DNA of 64,000 nucleotides from Stigmatella aurantiaca (lineage in GTDB: Bacteria; Myxococcota; Myxococcia; Myxococcales; Myxococcaceae), in assembly GCF_900109545.1 (NCBI RefSeq), contig NZ_FOAP01000001.1:1015739-1079738 (forward strand). Reading direction: 5' to 3'. The translations under genes were made by a program, and so were the position numbers. Under the pieces are notes generated by a model. The model did not search any database, had not been told where the DNA came from, and saw nothing but the letters and a program-made list of their open reading frames with translations. This document shows positions 28,012 to 36,394 of this stretch, piece after piece. How positions within the stretch are numbered: position 1 is the stretch's first letter; each line of letters begins with the position of its first letter.

Positions 28012-28584
28012 ATGAAGACCCTCATTTCTTCCCTGGACAGCCCCCTGCCGCTCCTCCCTCCGGAGGCAGGGTGTGGGAGTGGCCTGTTCGCCGCCCAGCA
28101 CCGGGGGTGGCTCCTGGCGCAAACCCTCCGCTGGTGCCGGGACCGGCAGGAGGCGGAGGACATCGTCCAAGAAGCGTTGCTGCGCTTCCTACAGACGTTT
28201 CCAGAAGACGCGGGGCTTCCGCATCCCGGGGCGTGTGAGGCGTGGTTGCGCACCACCGCGATGCGGCTCTTCTATGATCAATGCCGCAGGCGTCAGCTCC
28301 AGGCGCGCTGGGTGGAGGAGGCGGGCTGGAGTGGCACCGGCGCGGCCACCGAGCCCCCCGGCGCGTGGCCCGTGTATGACACCCTCACGGACGCGCAGCT
28401 CGGGGAGGCCATCCATGCCCTGAGCCCGAAGCTGCGGACCACCTTCGAGCTTCACGCGGCGGGGCAGAAGTACCAGGACATCGCCCAGGCACTGGGGCTC
28501 TCGTTGGGGACGGTCTCCAAGCGGCTGTACGACGCCCGGGCCAAGCTCCACAAGCTTCTGCTTCCGCACGTCTGCCAGGCGTGA
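28012..28584 (+). CDS. ECF-type RNA polymerase sigma factor
   Basis: The 190-residue protein has region 2 (WCRDRQEAEDIVQEALLRFLQTF, then AWLRTTAMRLFYDQCRRRQLQARW) and region 4 (ALSPKLRTTFELHAAGQKYQDIAQALGLSLGTVSKRLYDARAKL). It has no region 1 or 3, hence the ECF class. ATG 28012 was chosen because the upstream in-frame extension covers the candidate sigma-54 promoter and is not conserved in kind. No anti-sigma factor lies next to it. The sigma-54 activator follows 103 bases downstream. Confidence 0.9.
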   Translation: MKTLISSLDSPLPLLPPEAGCGSGLFAAQHRGWLLAQTLRWCRDRQEAEDIVQEALLRFLQTFPEDAGLPHPGACEAWLRTTAMRLFYDQCRRRQLQARWVEEAGWSGTGAATEPPGAWPVYDTLTDAQLGEAIHALSPKLRTTFELHAAGQKYQDIAQALGLSLGTVSKRLYDARAKLHKLLLPHVCQA

Positions 28585-28687
28585 GCGGACGCATTTCCTG
28601 CACGGCGGGGGCCCTGCTCCTGTAAGGACCCAGGTCACCTGTTCTCCTCGAGTTCCGCGACGGCCCGAGCACAGGTGGAGGCAGCCG

Positions 28688-30436
28688 ATGTCCAAGGAAC
28701 TTCCGGCCCTGGTGGAGGCGCTCTACGCCGCGAGCCACTTCGAGCAGGCCGCGTTCGTCACGCTGCGGGCGCTGCTGCGCAGGGCGGAACAGGCGCTCGG
28801 CGCCAGTGGCTTCGCGCGGCAGGGCCGCCTGCTGCGGGGCACCGTGCACCTGCGGCCCGGGGATGCGTACCGGCGGCTGGTGGCGTTGGACCAGGAGGCC
28901 CTGGAGGGCCGTCCTCTGGCGCCCGCGGCGCTCCGGGAGGAGGGGCCCCAGGTGGCGCTGCTGGCCTCCGCGTCCTCGTGGCGGGCGGTGGTGGCGCATG
29001 GCTGCGCGCTGTCGATCGACGTGGGGCTGGGCACCCTCCAGCCCCACCAGGAGCCCTCCCTCAGCCTGTCCGCCCCGCGCCTCACGGTGCCCTTTCCCCA
29101 GGACAGCCAGCAGCGGCTGCTGAGCCGGCAGGCCACGCACGTGTGCGTGCTGCCGCTGCGGGGGGCCGGGGGCCGCATCGATGGGATGGTCGCGCTGGAG
29201 GCCAGCTGCATGGCCGCGATTGGCCAGGAATTCATCTGGCGGGAGGTGAGCACGCCCCTGCAGCTCATCGTGGATGTGGCGGCCCCCTTTCTCACGGGGC
29301 TGCCCTCCCACGCGGAGGCCCCGCCGGAGACGGACGAGTACCTGCCGGTGGTGGGCGCCTCCATGGCCAGCCTGGTGGGGGTGCTTCGCGTTTTCGCCCG
29401 GCAGGACGAGACGCTGCTGCTCAGTGGGCCCACGGGCGCGGGCAAGTCCCGGCTGGCGCGCTGGTGCCATGAGCACTCGTCCCGGCAGAAGGGGCCGTTC
29501 GAGAGCCTGGATCTGATGGTGGTGCCCGAGGAGCTGCAGATGGGCGAGCTGTTCGGGTGGCGCAAGGGGGCCTTCACGGGCGCCGTGCGGGACAACCCGG
29601 GGTTTCTGGCACGCTCGCAGGGCGGCACCCTGTTCATCGATGAGATCGACAAGCTGTCGCTCAAGGCCCAGGCGGGGCTGCTGCACCTGCTGGAGGAGCG
29701 CACCTACCGCACGCTCGGGGATGCGGCGAACACCCAGCGGGCCCACGTGCGCTTCATCATCGGCACCAACGTGGACCTGCACGAGGCGGTGCGCCGGGGG
29801 ACGTTCCGGGAGGATCTGTACTACCGCATCAACGTGCTCCCCGTGCGGATTCCCTCCCTGGACGAGCGCCGGGATGAGATCAGCGCCTGGGCGCGGCACA
29901 TGCTCGCGCGCCACCACGCGGAGAAGAACCCGGAGGGCACGGTGCGCCTGTCCCCCGAGGCGGCGCTGCGGCTGGAGCGGGGCGCCTGGCCCGGCAACCT
30001 GCGGCAGCTCGACAACATCATCCGGCGCGCCTACACGCTGGCCCTGGTGCAGCAGGGTGAGAGCCGCCAGGCGCTGGAGCTGGGCGAGGCGCATGTCCAG
30101 CAGGCCCTGTCCTATGAGGAGGTCTCCCAGGGCTCGCTCGTGGAGGCGATGTGCCAGGCGGCGCGGGCGTTCGTGATGGAGGCCCAGCGGCGAGGCGCGC
30201 CGCTCGACATTGATTTGGCCGAGAGCCTGCGGGGCTTTGTCCTGGCCGAGGCCGTCCAGCAAGTGGGCCGGGAGGAAGCCTTCCGGCTCGTGGGGCGCGA
30301 GTCCCTGGTGAAGAGCCGCAACCACCTGAAGGCCCTGCGGCAGGAGGTGAAGAAGGCCGAGGCCCTGTGCGCCGAGGTTGGCCAGGCCCCTCCGTCCAGT
30401 CTCGCCCAGGCGGCCGCGGCGGAGGAGCGCCGGTAA
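28688..30436 (+). CDS. sigma-54-dependent activator with GAF-like sensor
   Basis: The 582-residue protein starts at ATG 28688 with GGAGG upstream. Residues 1-215 form a GAF-like sensory region (VCVLPLRGAGGRIDGMVALE) with no receiver domain. The AAA+ domain spans about 230-460: Walker A GPTGAGKS (about 247), the sigma-54 contact loop KGAFTGAV (about 295), Walker B GGTLFIDEID and FREDLYYRINV. The C-terminus lacks a classical Fis helix-turn-helix. A divergent one may exist in AEAVQQVGREEAFRLVG. It should activate -24/-12 promoters; the one at 27960 is the nearest candidate. Confidence 0.92.
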   Translation: MSKELPALVEALYAASHFEQAAFVTLRALLRRAEQALGASGFARQGRLLRGTVHLRPGDAYRRLVALDQEALEGRPLAPAALREEGPQVALLASASSWRAVVAHGCALSIDVGLGTLQPHQEPSLSLSAPRLTVPFPQDSQQRLLSRQATHVCVLPLRGAGGRIDGMVALEASCMAAIGQEFIWREVSTPLQLIVDVAAPFLTGLPSHAEAPPETDEYLPVVGASMASLVGVLRVFARQDETLLLSGPTGAGKSRLARWCHEHSSRQKGPFESLDLMVVPEELQMGELFGWRKGAFTGAVRDNPGFLARSQGGTLFIDEIDKLSLKAQAGLLHLLEERTYRTLGDAANTQRAHVRFIIGTNVDLHEAVRRGTFREDLYYRINVLPVRIPSLDERRDEISAWARHMLARHHAEKNPEGTVRLSPEAALRLERGAWPGNLRQLDNIIRRAYTLALVQQGESRQALELGEAHVQQALSYEEVSQGSLVEAMCQAARAFVMEAQRRGAPLDIDLAESLRGFVLAEAVQQVGREEAFRLVGRESLVKSRNHLKALRQEVKKAEALCAEVGQAPPSSLAQAAAAEERR

Positions 30437-30451
30437 GCCCGGCGCCAGGGC

Positions 30452-31462
30452 TCAGGTGTGGCCCGCGAGTTCGAGGGCCAGGGGGACCTTCGCCAGCCGG
30501 CCGGGCTCCCGCGTGAGCCGGTGGGCCAGCCGGGCCACCCCCTCCAGCGGATCCACGGGCAGCTCCAGCCACTGCCACCCCAGCAGGGACAGCTGGGAGA
30601 ACAGCTCGCGGCGCAGCAGCCCCTCGCGTGCCAGCAGCAGCGAGCCGCCGAGGCCGACGCGGACGGGGCCCGTCAGGTGGCACCGGGAGGCCACGGCGGT
30701 GATGCCGGCCGCCAGCTCCCGGGCCGCTTCGGCCACGAGCGTCCGGGCCACGGTGTCCCCCTGGGCCGCCGCGGCGAGCACCGCCGGGGCGAAGCGGGCC
30801 GCCGTGAGCTTCGGGGAGGCGCCCTCGCCATGCATCCGCGCGCACAGGGCCTCGGCGCGGGTGGCCTTGCCGGAGGCCTCGGGGGCCTCGGCGTCCTCGC
30901 CCACCCAGGCCTCGGCCGCCTCGGCCAGGCGTGTCACCGGCCCCCGGCCATCCTGCATCCGCACCACCGCGGCCAGCCCCCGGCGCCCCAGGTCGAAGCC
31001 TCCGCCCTCGTCGCTGAGCAGGTACTCCATGCCGGAGGCCCGGGCCCACTGCCCCTCGGGCGTCATGGCGGCGTAGCCCGTGCCCGTTCCGCAGATGGCC
31101 ACGATGTCACACGCCCCGGCCGCCACCGGGGGAACGATGTCGTTCATCAGCCACAGCCGCTCGGCCCGCAGGGGCGCCAGGCCGCGCTCCGCCAGGGCCC
31201 GCAGCGCGGCCCCCGTCTCCTGGAGCGCCTGACGGGTGCTGGCGTTCGACAGGGCCAGGCACGCGGTGCCCACCCGCTGAACCTCTCCGGGCCGTTGGCG
31301 CCACAGCCGCTCCAGCAGGCCGGCGAGGACGTCCAGGCCCCGGCCCCCGGTGCTCTGCGCGTTGCAGCTGGGCCCGTCGAGCCGGGTGAGGAGCCGGCCC
31401 TCGGCGGCGAGGCCCAGGCGCGTGGTGGAGCCCCCGCCGTCGACGACGAGATCGCACTTCAC
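30452..31462 (-). CDS. BadF/BadG-type ASKHA kinase, candidate C7-cyclitol kinase
   Basis: The protein has 336 residues from GTG 31462, whose GTGA overlaps the MFS stop by 4 bases. The sugar-kinase/Hsp70 fold shows phosphate loop VDGGGSTTRLGLA, IVAICGTGTGYAA and LLSDEGGGFDLGRRGL, as in N-acetylglucosamine kinase and BadF ATPases. In validamycin and acarbose pathways a cyclitol kinase is needed before nucleotide activation. This last gene of the operon is the best candidate for that step, though its family differs from a typical ROK kinase. It is cytoplasmic. An N-acetylhexosamine kinase role is the main alternative. Confidence 0.85.
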   Translation of the reverse strand: MKCDLVVDGGGSTTRLGLAAEGRLLTRLDGPSCNAQSTGGRGLDVLAGLLERLWRQRPGEVQRVGTACLALSNASTRQALQETGAALRALAERGLAPLRAERLWLMNDIVPPVAAGACDIVAICGTGTGYAAMTPEGQWARASGMEYLLSDEGGGFDLGRRGLAAVVRMQDGRGPVTRLAEAAEAWVGEDAEAPEASGKATRAEALCARMHGEGASPKLTAARFAPAVLAAAAQGDTVARTLVAEAARELAAGITAVASRCHLTGPVRVGLGGSLLLAREGLLRRELFSQLSLLGWQWLELPVDPLEGVARLAHRLTREPGRLAKVPLALELAGHT

Positions 31463-32652
31463 GAGGCCGCCACCCGGGGCTGGAGCCGGGGCAGGGCGAA
31501 CGCCGCCAGCGCCAGCACCAGGCCGGAGGCCGCGAGCATGCCCCAGGTGGTCCTCAGCCCCCACGCCTGGGCAATGGCCCCACACAGCGGGGGGCTGGCC
31601 AGGTAGCCGAAGTAGGCCAGCAGCGTCACCCGGGCGATGGCGGCCCCGCGTGCCGAGGGCTCCGTGGCCTCGGTGGTCATGCTGAACACCGTGGGGATGC
31701 CCCCCGCCATGCCGAGGCCCGCCACCGCGAACCCCGCCAGCGCCAGCAGGGGGTGCGTGGCGGAGAGCACCAGCACCAGGCCCACCGCGGCGCTGATGCC
31801 CGCCAGGGAGAGCTGGGTCCGCCCGTCGAGCTTCGTGGCCAGCCGCTGGGCGATGAGCCGGCCGACAAACAGGCTGCCCATGTAGACCGCCGGGCCCGTG
31901 CCGCCCAGCACCGGCTGCGCGCCGAGCACCGTCTCCAGGTACAGCGCGGACCACTGCTCGACCGCGTTCTCCACCAGGTGCACCGCGGCGCCCAGCAGGC
32001 CCAGGGTCAGCAGCAGCGGGACCCCGCGTGTCCCGTTGCGCGGCGCGCCCTCGCCGCCGTCCGGGACGGGCAGCTTCTCCAGGTTGGCCGGCACGGCGAG
32101 GAACACCGCGAGCGCCAGCAGGCCGATGAGCAGCGGCAGCGGCAGCTCGAGCTGGCGGCCCAGCCCCGCGCCGGTGCTGGCGACCACCACGGCGAGCGGA
32201 AAGGCCGCATGGGCCATGTTGAACAGCTTGCGCCCCATGGCCGCCTCCAGCGCCGCCACGCGCGCGTTGAGCGCGATGTCGAGCGCGCCCGAGGTGGCGC
32301 CCACGAACACGAGCGCGATGCCCAGCGCCCAGGGCGAGGTGACGAGCCCCAGCGGCACCACCGCCGCGGCGAAGGCCGCCAGGGTCAGCGGCAGCGCCCG
32401 GTTGCGCAGCCGGTCCACCCACGGGCCGAAGAGGAGCATCGCCGGCAGCGCCCCGGCCGCCACGCCCAGCAGGGACAGCCCCAGCTCCCGCTCGCTGGCG
32501 CCTGTCGCCACCTTCACGCCGGGCAGCAGCGCGCCCCAGGCGCCCCAGAAGATGCCCCAGGCCCCGTAGGCGAGCAGCACCCCCGCGATGGGGCCCTTCG
32601 GGTGGGGCCTCGCCGGGGCCGCCGCTTCCGCCGTGTTCGCCGTCTCCTTCAT
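31459..32652 (-). CDS. MFS transporter, likely exporter of the cluster product
   Basis: The protein has 397 residues with 12 predicted helices. It opens with AGVLLAYGAWGIFWGAWGALLPGV, and the A-motif-like PWVDRLRNR lies in the first loop. ATG 32652 overlaps the dehydrogenase stop (ATGA), and its own stop overlaps the kinase start, so it is translated as part of the chain. MFS carriers of this small type move sugars or drug-like molecules. Within an aminocyclitol locus the likely job is export of the product and self-protection. Direction of transport is inferred. Confidence 0.87.
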   Translation of the reverse strand: MKETANTAEAAAPARPHPKGPIAGVLLAYGAWGIFWGAWGALLPGVKVATGASERELGLSLLGVAAGALPAMLLFGPWVDRLRNRALPLTLAAFAAAVVPLGLVTSPWALGIALVFVGATSGALDIALNARVAALEAAMGRKLFNMAHAAFPLAVVVASTGAGLGRQLELPLPLLIGLLALAVFLAVPANLEKLPVPDGGEGAPRNGTRGVPLLLTLGLLGAAVHLVENAVEQWSALYLETVLGAQPVLGGTGPAVYMGSLFVGRLIAQRLATKLDGRTQLSLAGISAAVGLVLVLSATHPLLALAGFAVAGLGMAGGIPTVFSMTTEATEPSARGAAIARVTLLAYFGYLASPPLCGAIAQAWGLRTTWGMLAASGLVLALAAFALPRLQPRVAAS

Positions 32653-33680
32653 GGCACGACCAAGACCTTCCCGGGCCGCGATTTCGGCCCTTCCGCACTC
32701 AGTTCCAAGGGCAGTTCTGTCAGGCCCATGCGCCGCGATACCAGCCGCTCCAACGCCCAGGTGGCATCTGGGGCCGCCAGCCACCGCAGGCCTCGTGCAA
32801 AACACGACGGTTCGGTGCCATAGCTGCCCACCACCGTCAGAGCTTTCCGTCCCCAACGCACCGGGGCGGTGCCCTCCTGCCGGCGCAAGGCATCCAGCGC
32901 CAGCTCGACACCGCCCTCGGTGAAGTGGTCCGAGGCCTGCGTGCCGCCGTATAGAACGATGGCCCCACCGGGCGCCACCGCCTCCAGCGCCCAGCGCAGC
33001 CAGCGCGGCTCGATGAAGGCGGTGGCCAGCACGATGGCGTCCGGCGGCGTGCGCGGCGGCTCGTCCTGGCCCAGGGCACCCTCGGGCAGCAGCCCGGTGG
33101 CGCGCAGGAACTCCAGCTTGTCCACGCCCGCGTTGCGCAGGCTCACCGTGGCGCCCTCGGCCTGGGCCGATAGGGCAATGAGCGTGCCGGCGATGCCCGC
33201 GCCCACCACGAGCACCTGGCGTCCGGACACCTGGCCCCCCAGCGCCTGCGTCACCCGGTCGAGGCAGTGCACGGCGCACGCGAGCGGCTCGGCGAACACC
33301 GCCCGCTCCAGGGACACGCTCCGGGGCACCCAGTGCAGGGCCTCGGTCAGCTCCTGCTCCGTGCCGTCCGCAGGCATGAGGTCCGCGAAGGCCGTTCCCC
33401 GGTTGAGCGGGCGGTTGGGATCCAGGCACACCCGGTCTCCCACCGAGAAGGGGGCGCGGCCCCACTGGGCGATGATTTCGCCCACCACCTCATGGCCGAA
33501 CTGGCTCGCCCCCTGGCGCTGCCGCGCGGCTTCCTTGTAGTCGGAGCGGCAGATGCCCAGCAGCAGGGGCCGCACCATCACCCCGGCCCGGTGGCGCGGG
33601 GACCAGTCCAACCCCGGGCGCAGTTGGGGGCCTTCCGGCGTCAGGGCCACGTGCCGCAGCTCCGCGTCACGCGAGGGCAT
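32649..33680 (-). CDS. zinc-dependent medium-chain dehydrogenase, ValN/sorbitol dehydrogenase-like
   Basis: The protein has 343 residues from ATG 33680, which overlaps the aminotransferase stop by 14 bases. The catalytic zinc ligands are Cys44 (GICRSD), His63-Glu64 (FGHEVVGE) and Glu131 (EPLAC). The Rossmann motif is VGAGIAG near 160. No structural-zinc Cys cluster is present. It may oxidise or reduce a ring hydroxyl or ketone of the cyclitol, as ValN-type enzymes do in validamycin assembly, preparing the ketone for amination or saturating an intermediate. The exact step is not determined. Confidence 0.85.
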   Translation of the reverse strand: MPSRDAELRHVALTPEGPQLRPGLDWSPRHRAGVMVRPLLLGICRSDYKEAARQRQGASQFGHEVVGEIIAQWGRAPFSVGDRVCLDPNRPLNRGTAFADLMPADGTEQELTEALHWVPRSVSLERAVFAEPLACAVHCLDRVTQALGGQVSGRQVLVVGAGIAGTLIALSAQAEGATVSLRNAGVDKLEFLRATGLLPEGALGQDEPPRTPPDAIVLATAFIEPRWLRWALEAVAPGGAIVLYGGTQASDHFTEGGVELALDALRRQEGTAPVRWGRKALTVVGSYGTEPSCFARGLRWLAAPDATWALERLVSRRMGLTELPLELSAEGPKSRPGKVLVVP

Positions 33681-34920
33681 GGCAGGCCTCTCCGAAGCGG
33701 GCGAGCAGCTCGTCCACCTCTTTCTCGGTGATGACGAGCGCCGGGCGGATCTCGATGACGTGGCCGCGCCCATGCTCGGAGACGCGGGTCATCAGCCCCT
33801 GGCGCAGCAGGGAGGCTTGCAGGCCCAGGGCGCGCGCCGGCGCGGGCTCGCCCTGGGGGCCCACCACCTCCAGCCCCAGCATGAGCCCCACCCCGCGCAC
33901 CTCGCCGATGAAAGGGTAGTGCGGGGCGAGCTTGGCCAGGCCCTCACGCAGGCGCGTGCCCACCTGCCGCACATGGGGCAGGAAGCCTGGGCGCGAGACA
34001 ATCTCCACCGTCTTCACGGCCGCCGCCGAGGCCACCGCGTTGCCCCCGCCCGTGAAGCCGTGGTGGATGCGCGGCATGCCCATCAGGCGCTCCTCGGTGA
34101 GGATGGCGCCCAGCGGAAAGCCGCTCCCGGTGAGGCCCTTGGACAGCGTCATCATGTGCGGGGTGACGCCGAAGTAGTTCGCCGCGAACATCTCGCCCGT
34201 GCGGCCAAAGCCCGTCTGAATCTCGTCGAAGATGAGGACGATGCCCCGCTCCTCGCAGAACCGCTTGAGCTCGGGGAAGTAGCGCGGCGGGGGAACGATG
34301 TTGCCGCCCACCCCGAAGATGGGCTCGATGAGCACGCAGGCCACGCTGCCCGAGCTGGCGTAGCGGATGAAGTCGTCGATCCGCGACACGCAGGGCAGCT
34401 CGCAGTGGTCCGCTTTTTGGCCATAGAAGCAGCGCGAGCACGAGGGCTCCGGCACGTGCAGCGCCCCGGGCATGACGTAGGGGAACGGGGCCCGGTGGAA
34501 GGCGAAGCCCGAGTAGCCGATGGTGGCCATGGTCTGCCCCAGGTGGCTGCGGAACATGGTGATGATGTCCCGCTTGCCCGTGACGTGCTGGGCGATGCGG
34601 ATGGCGCCCTCGTTGGCGGTGGAGCCCCCCGCGCTGCGCAGGTGCACGCGCGAGAGGTTCGCGGGCGCCACGCCCACCAGCGCCTGGGCGAGTTGCTCGA
34701 CGGGCTCCGACAGGTAGGAGGAGCCCGTGTGCACCAGCCGGTCCATCTGCGCCTTCGCGGCGGCCATCACCTCGGGGTGGTTGTGGCCCAGCAGCAGGTT
34801 GAAGGTGCCGGAGATGCAGTCGAGGAACTCCCGGCCGTCCCGGGTGCGCACCCGCACGCCGGCACCCTCGGTGAGGACGATGTCTCCGGTCTCGTAATAG
34901 AAAGGGGGAGGGACTGTCAT
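33667..34920 (-). CDS. class III PLP aminotransferase, candidate cyclitol aminotransferase
   Basis: The protein has 417 residues from ATG 34920, overlapping the upstream stop as ATGA. Class III marks are GHNHPEV near 45, SAGGSTANEGAIRIAQ near 97, FDEIQTGFGRTG (Asp232) and LSKGLTGSGFPLGA (PLP Lys261). A Cys cluster (C161, C164, C173, C177) is typical of one branch. In validamycin a ketocyclitol is aminated with glutamate to give the amine that is then joined to the activated cyclitol. This gene is the obvious candidate for that step here. The adjacent pseudoglycosyltransferase supports the role. Confidence 0.88.
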   Translation of the reverse strand: MTVPPPFYYETGDIVLTEGAGVRVRTRDGREFLDCISGTFNLLLGHNHPEVMAAAKAQMDRLVHTGSSYLSEPVEQLAQALVGVAPANLSRVHLRSAGGSTANEGAIRIAQHVTGKRDIITMFRSHLGQTMATIGYSGFAFHRAPFPYVMPGALHVPEPSCSRCFYGQKADHCELPCVSRIDDFIRYASSGSVACVLIEPIFGVGGNIVPPPRYFPELKRFCEERGIVLIFDEIQTGFGRTGEMFAANYFGVTPHMMTLSKGLTGSGFPLGAILTEERLMGMPRIHHGFTGGGNAVASAAAVKTVEIVSRPGFLPHVRQVGTRLREGLAKLAPHYPFIGEVRGVGLMLGLEVVGPQGEPAPARALGLQASLLRQGLMTRVSEHGRGHVIEIRPALVITEKEVDELLARFGEACHALA

Positions 34921-36362
34921 CGGTGTGCCCCGGCGGCCTCGCCGAGTCCCAGGCTGGAGAGCTGCTGCCGCACCCACGTGGGCAGGTCGTACTTGAGGAC
35001 GACTTCCCGGCGCCGCTTCGCTGCCTCGGCCCGCTCGGCGGGGGAGGCGTGCAGGGCTTCGCGCAGCGCCTGGGCCTGCTCGACGATGTCGAAGGGGTTG
35101 ACGAGCCGCGAGACGTGGGCGAGCGCCTCGGCCGCGCCGCAGCGCTCCGAGAGGATGAGCACCGCGTCGCGCGGGTTGAACAGCGTGCCCTCGAAGGCCG
35201 TGAGGTTCTGTCCGTCCACGGTGGAGTTGAGCAGCAGCACGTCCGCGCGCCGCAGGGCCGCGAAGGTGCCATTCACGCTGTTGGTGCAGGTGAAGCGCAC
35301 CGTGTCCGCCCCCAGCACACGGTTGGCCGCCTCCACGGCCTGGGCTACCCGGTCGCGGTACTGGTGGTTGGCCTCCACCGTGAGCCGGTTGGGGTTCATC
35401 TTCACGAGCATCCGCGCGTGGCGCAGCCCCGGGTCCTCTTGCAGCGCCGCGGTGAAGGCGAGCACCGCCCGCTCCGCGTTCTTGATGGGGTCCGTGCGGC
35501 CCGAGTGGACGACGAGGGGCCGGTCCCCCACCCACGCGGCCAGCTCCGGGGCGCCCTCGCCCTCGCGGATGTCCAGCGCCGAGGGGCTGTAGCCGAGCGC
35601 CATGGCCTCCGCGCGCACCGTGCGGCCTTCCCACTTCACGGTGGCGGAGGCGTAGTCCACGCGCGCCTCGGGCAGCAGGTCCTCCACACAGGCCAGGAAG
35701 TTGCGCACCCAGCGCGAGGCGAAGAAGGCGATGACGTCCGCGCCCAGCATGCCGCGCAGCAGCCCCTCGCGCATGGGCCGGGGCAACATCCGCCAGTAGT
35801 CCGCCGAGGGCCAGGGGATGTGGACGAAGAGCAGCTGGGGCGCCTCGGGGCGCTGGGCCCGGAGGTGCTGGGGCACCCCGCACATCTGGTAGTCGTGCAG
35901 CAGGTACACCGGGTTGGGGCACGCCTTCGAGCGCTCCAGCAGCGTGGCGGCGAAGGTCTCCGTGAAGGTCTCGAAGTTCTTCCACGCCCGGTGGCTGCGC
36001 GCATCGAAGGTGGGCTTCGTCCACCCATCCCAGAGGTAGTTGTTGCTGGCCCACAGCAGGTCCGCGGTGATGATCTCCTGCATGTCCTCGAAGACCTCCG
36101 GCGCATGCTGGAGCAGGTGCAGCTGCACGGGCGCGGCGGCGCTCACCTTCACCTCCATGCCCCGGGGGTGCTGGGTGGCCACGTGCCGGTCCTCCTCCGT
36201 CATGGCGCAGGCAATCCAGGACACGCCCAGCTGGCTGGCCAGGTCGGCCACCACGTTGGCGGTGCCGCCGGGGGCCAGCTCCGCGGTGAGCGTCCCGGCG
36301 ACGTCGCGGTGGTACGTCACGGGGGCACGCTTGCTGGCGAGGAAGATGCGTTCTCGGCTCAT
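34917..36362 (-). CDS. GT20-like pseudoglycosyltransferase (VldE/ValL-like)
   Basis: The protein has 481 residues from ATG 36362, with AGGAGA upstream. It resembles trehalose-6-phosphate synthase: HDYQ (156-159), HIPWP (181-185) and an acidic DGQNL loop (383-387) with Glu391. The phosphate/nucleotide site reads GRTDPIKN with Arg289 and Lys294, not the RLDYxKG of OtsA. From memory, VldE and ValL, which couple GDP-valienol to validamine 7-phosphate through a C-N bond, carry a very similar GRxDPxKN motif. Thus it probably makes an N-linked pseudo-disaccharide. No trehalose-phosphatase gene is adjacent. Trehalose synthesis is the alternative. Confidence 0.85.
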   Translation of the reverse strand: MSRERIFLASKRAPVTYHRDVAGTLTAELAPGGTANVVADLASQLGVSWIACAMTEEDRHVATQHPRGMEVKVSAAAPVQLHLLQHAPEVFEDMQEIITADLLWASNNYLWDGWTKPTFDARSHRAWKNFETFTETFAATLLERSKACPNPVYLLHDYQMCGVPQHLRAQRPEAPQLLFVHIPWPSADYWRMLPRPMREGLLRGMLGADVIAFFASRWVRNFLACVEDLLPEARVDYASATVKWEGRTVRAEAMALGYSPSALDIREGEGAPELAAWVGDRPLVVHSGRTDPIKNAERAVLAFTAALQEDPGLRHARMLVKMNPNRLTVEANHQYRDRVAQAVEAANRVLGADTVRFTCTNSVNGTFAALRRADVLLLNSTVDGQNLTAFEGTLFNPRDAVLILSERCGAAEALAHVSRLVNPFDIVEQAQALREALHASPAERAEAAKRRREVVLKYDLPTWVRQQLSSLGLGEAAGAHR

Positions 36363-36394
36363 GGGGACAATCTCCTGACCGGCGTTCGCCGGCC

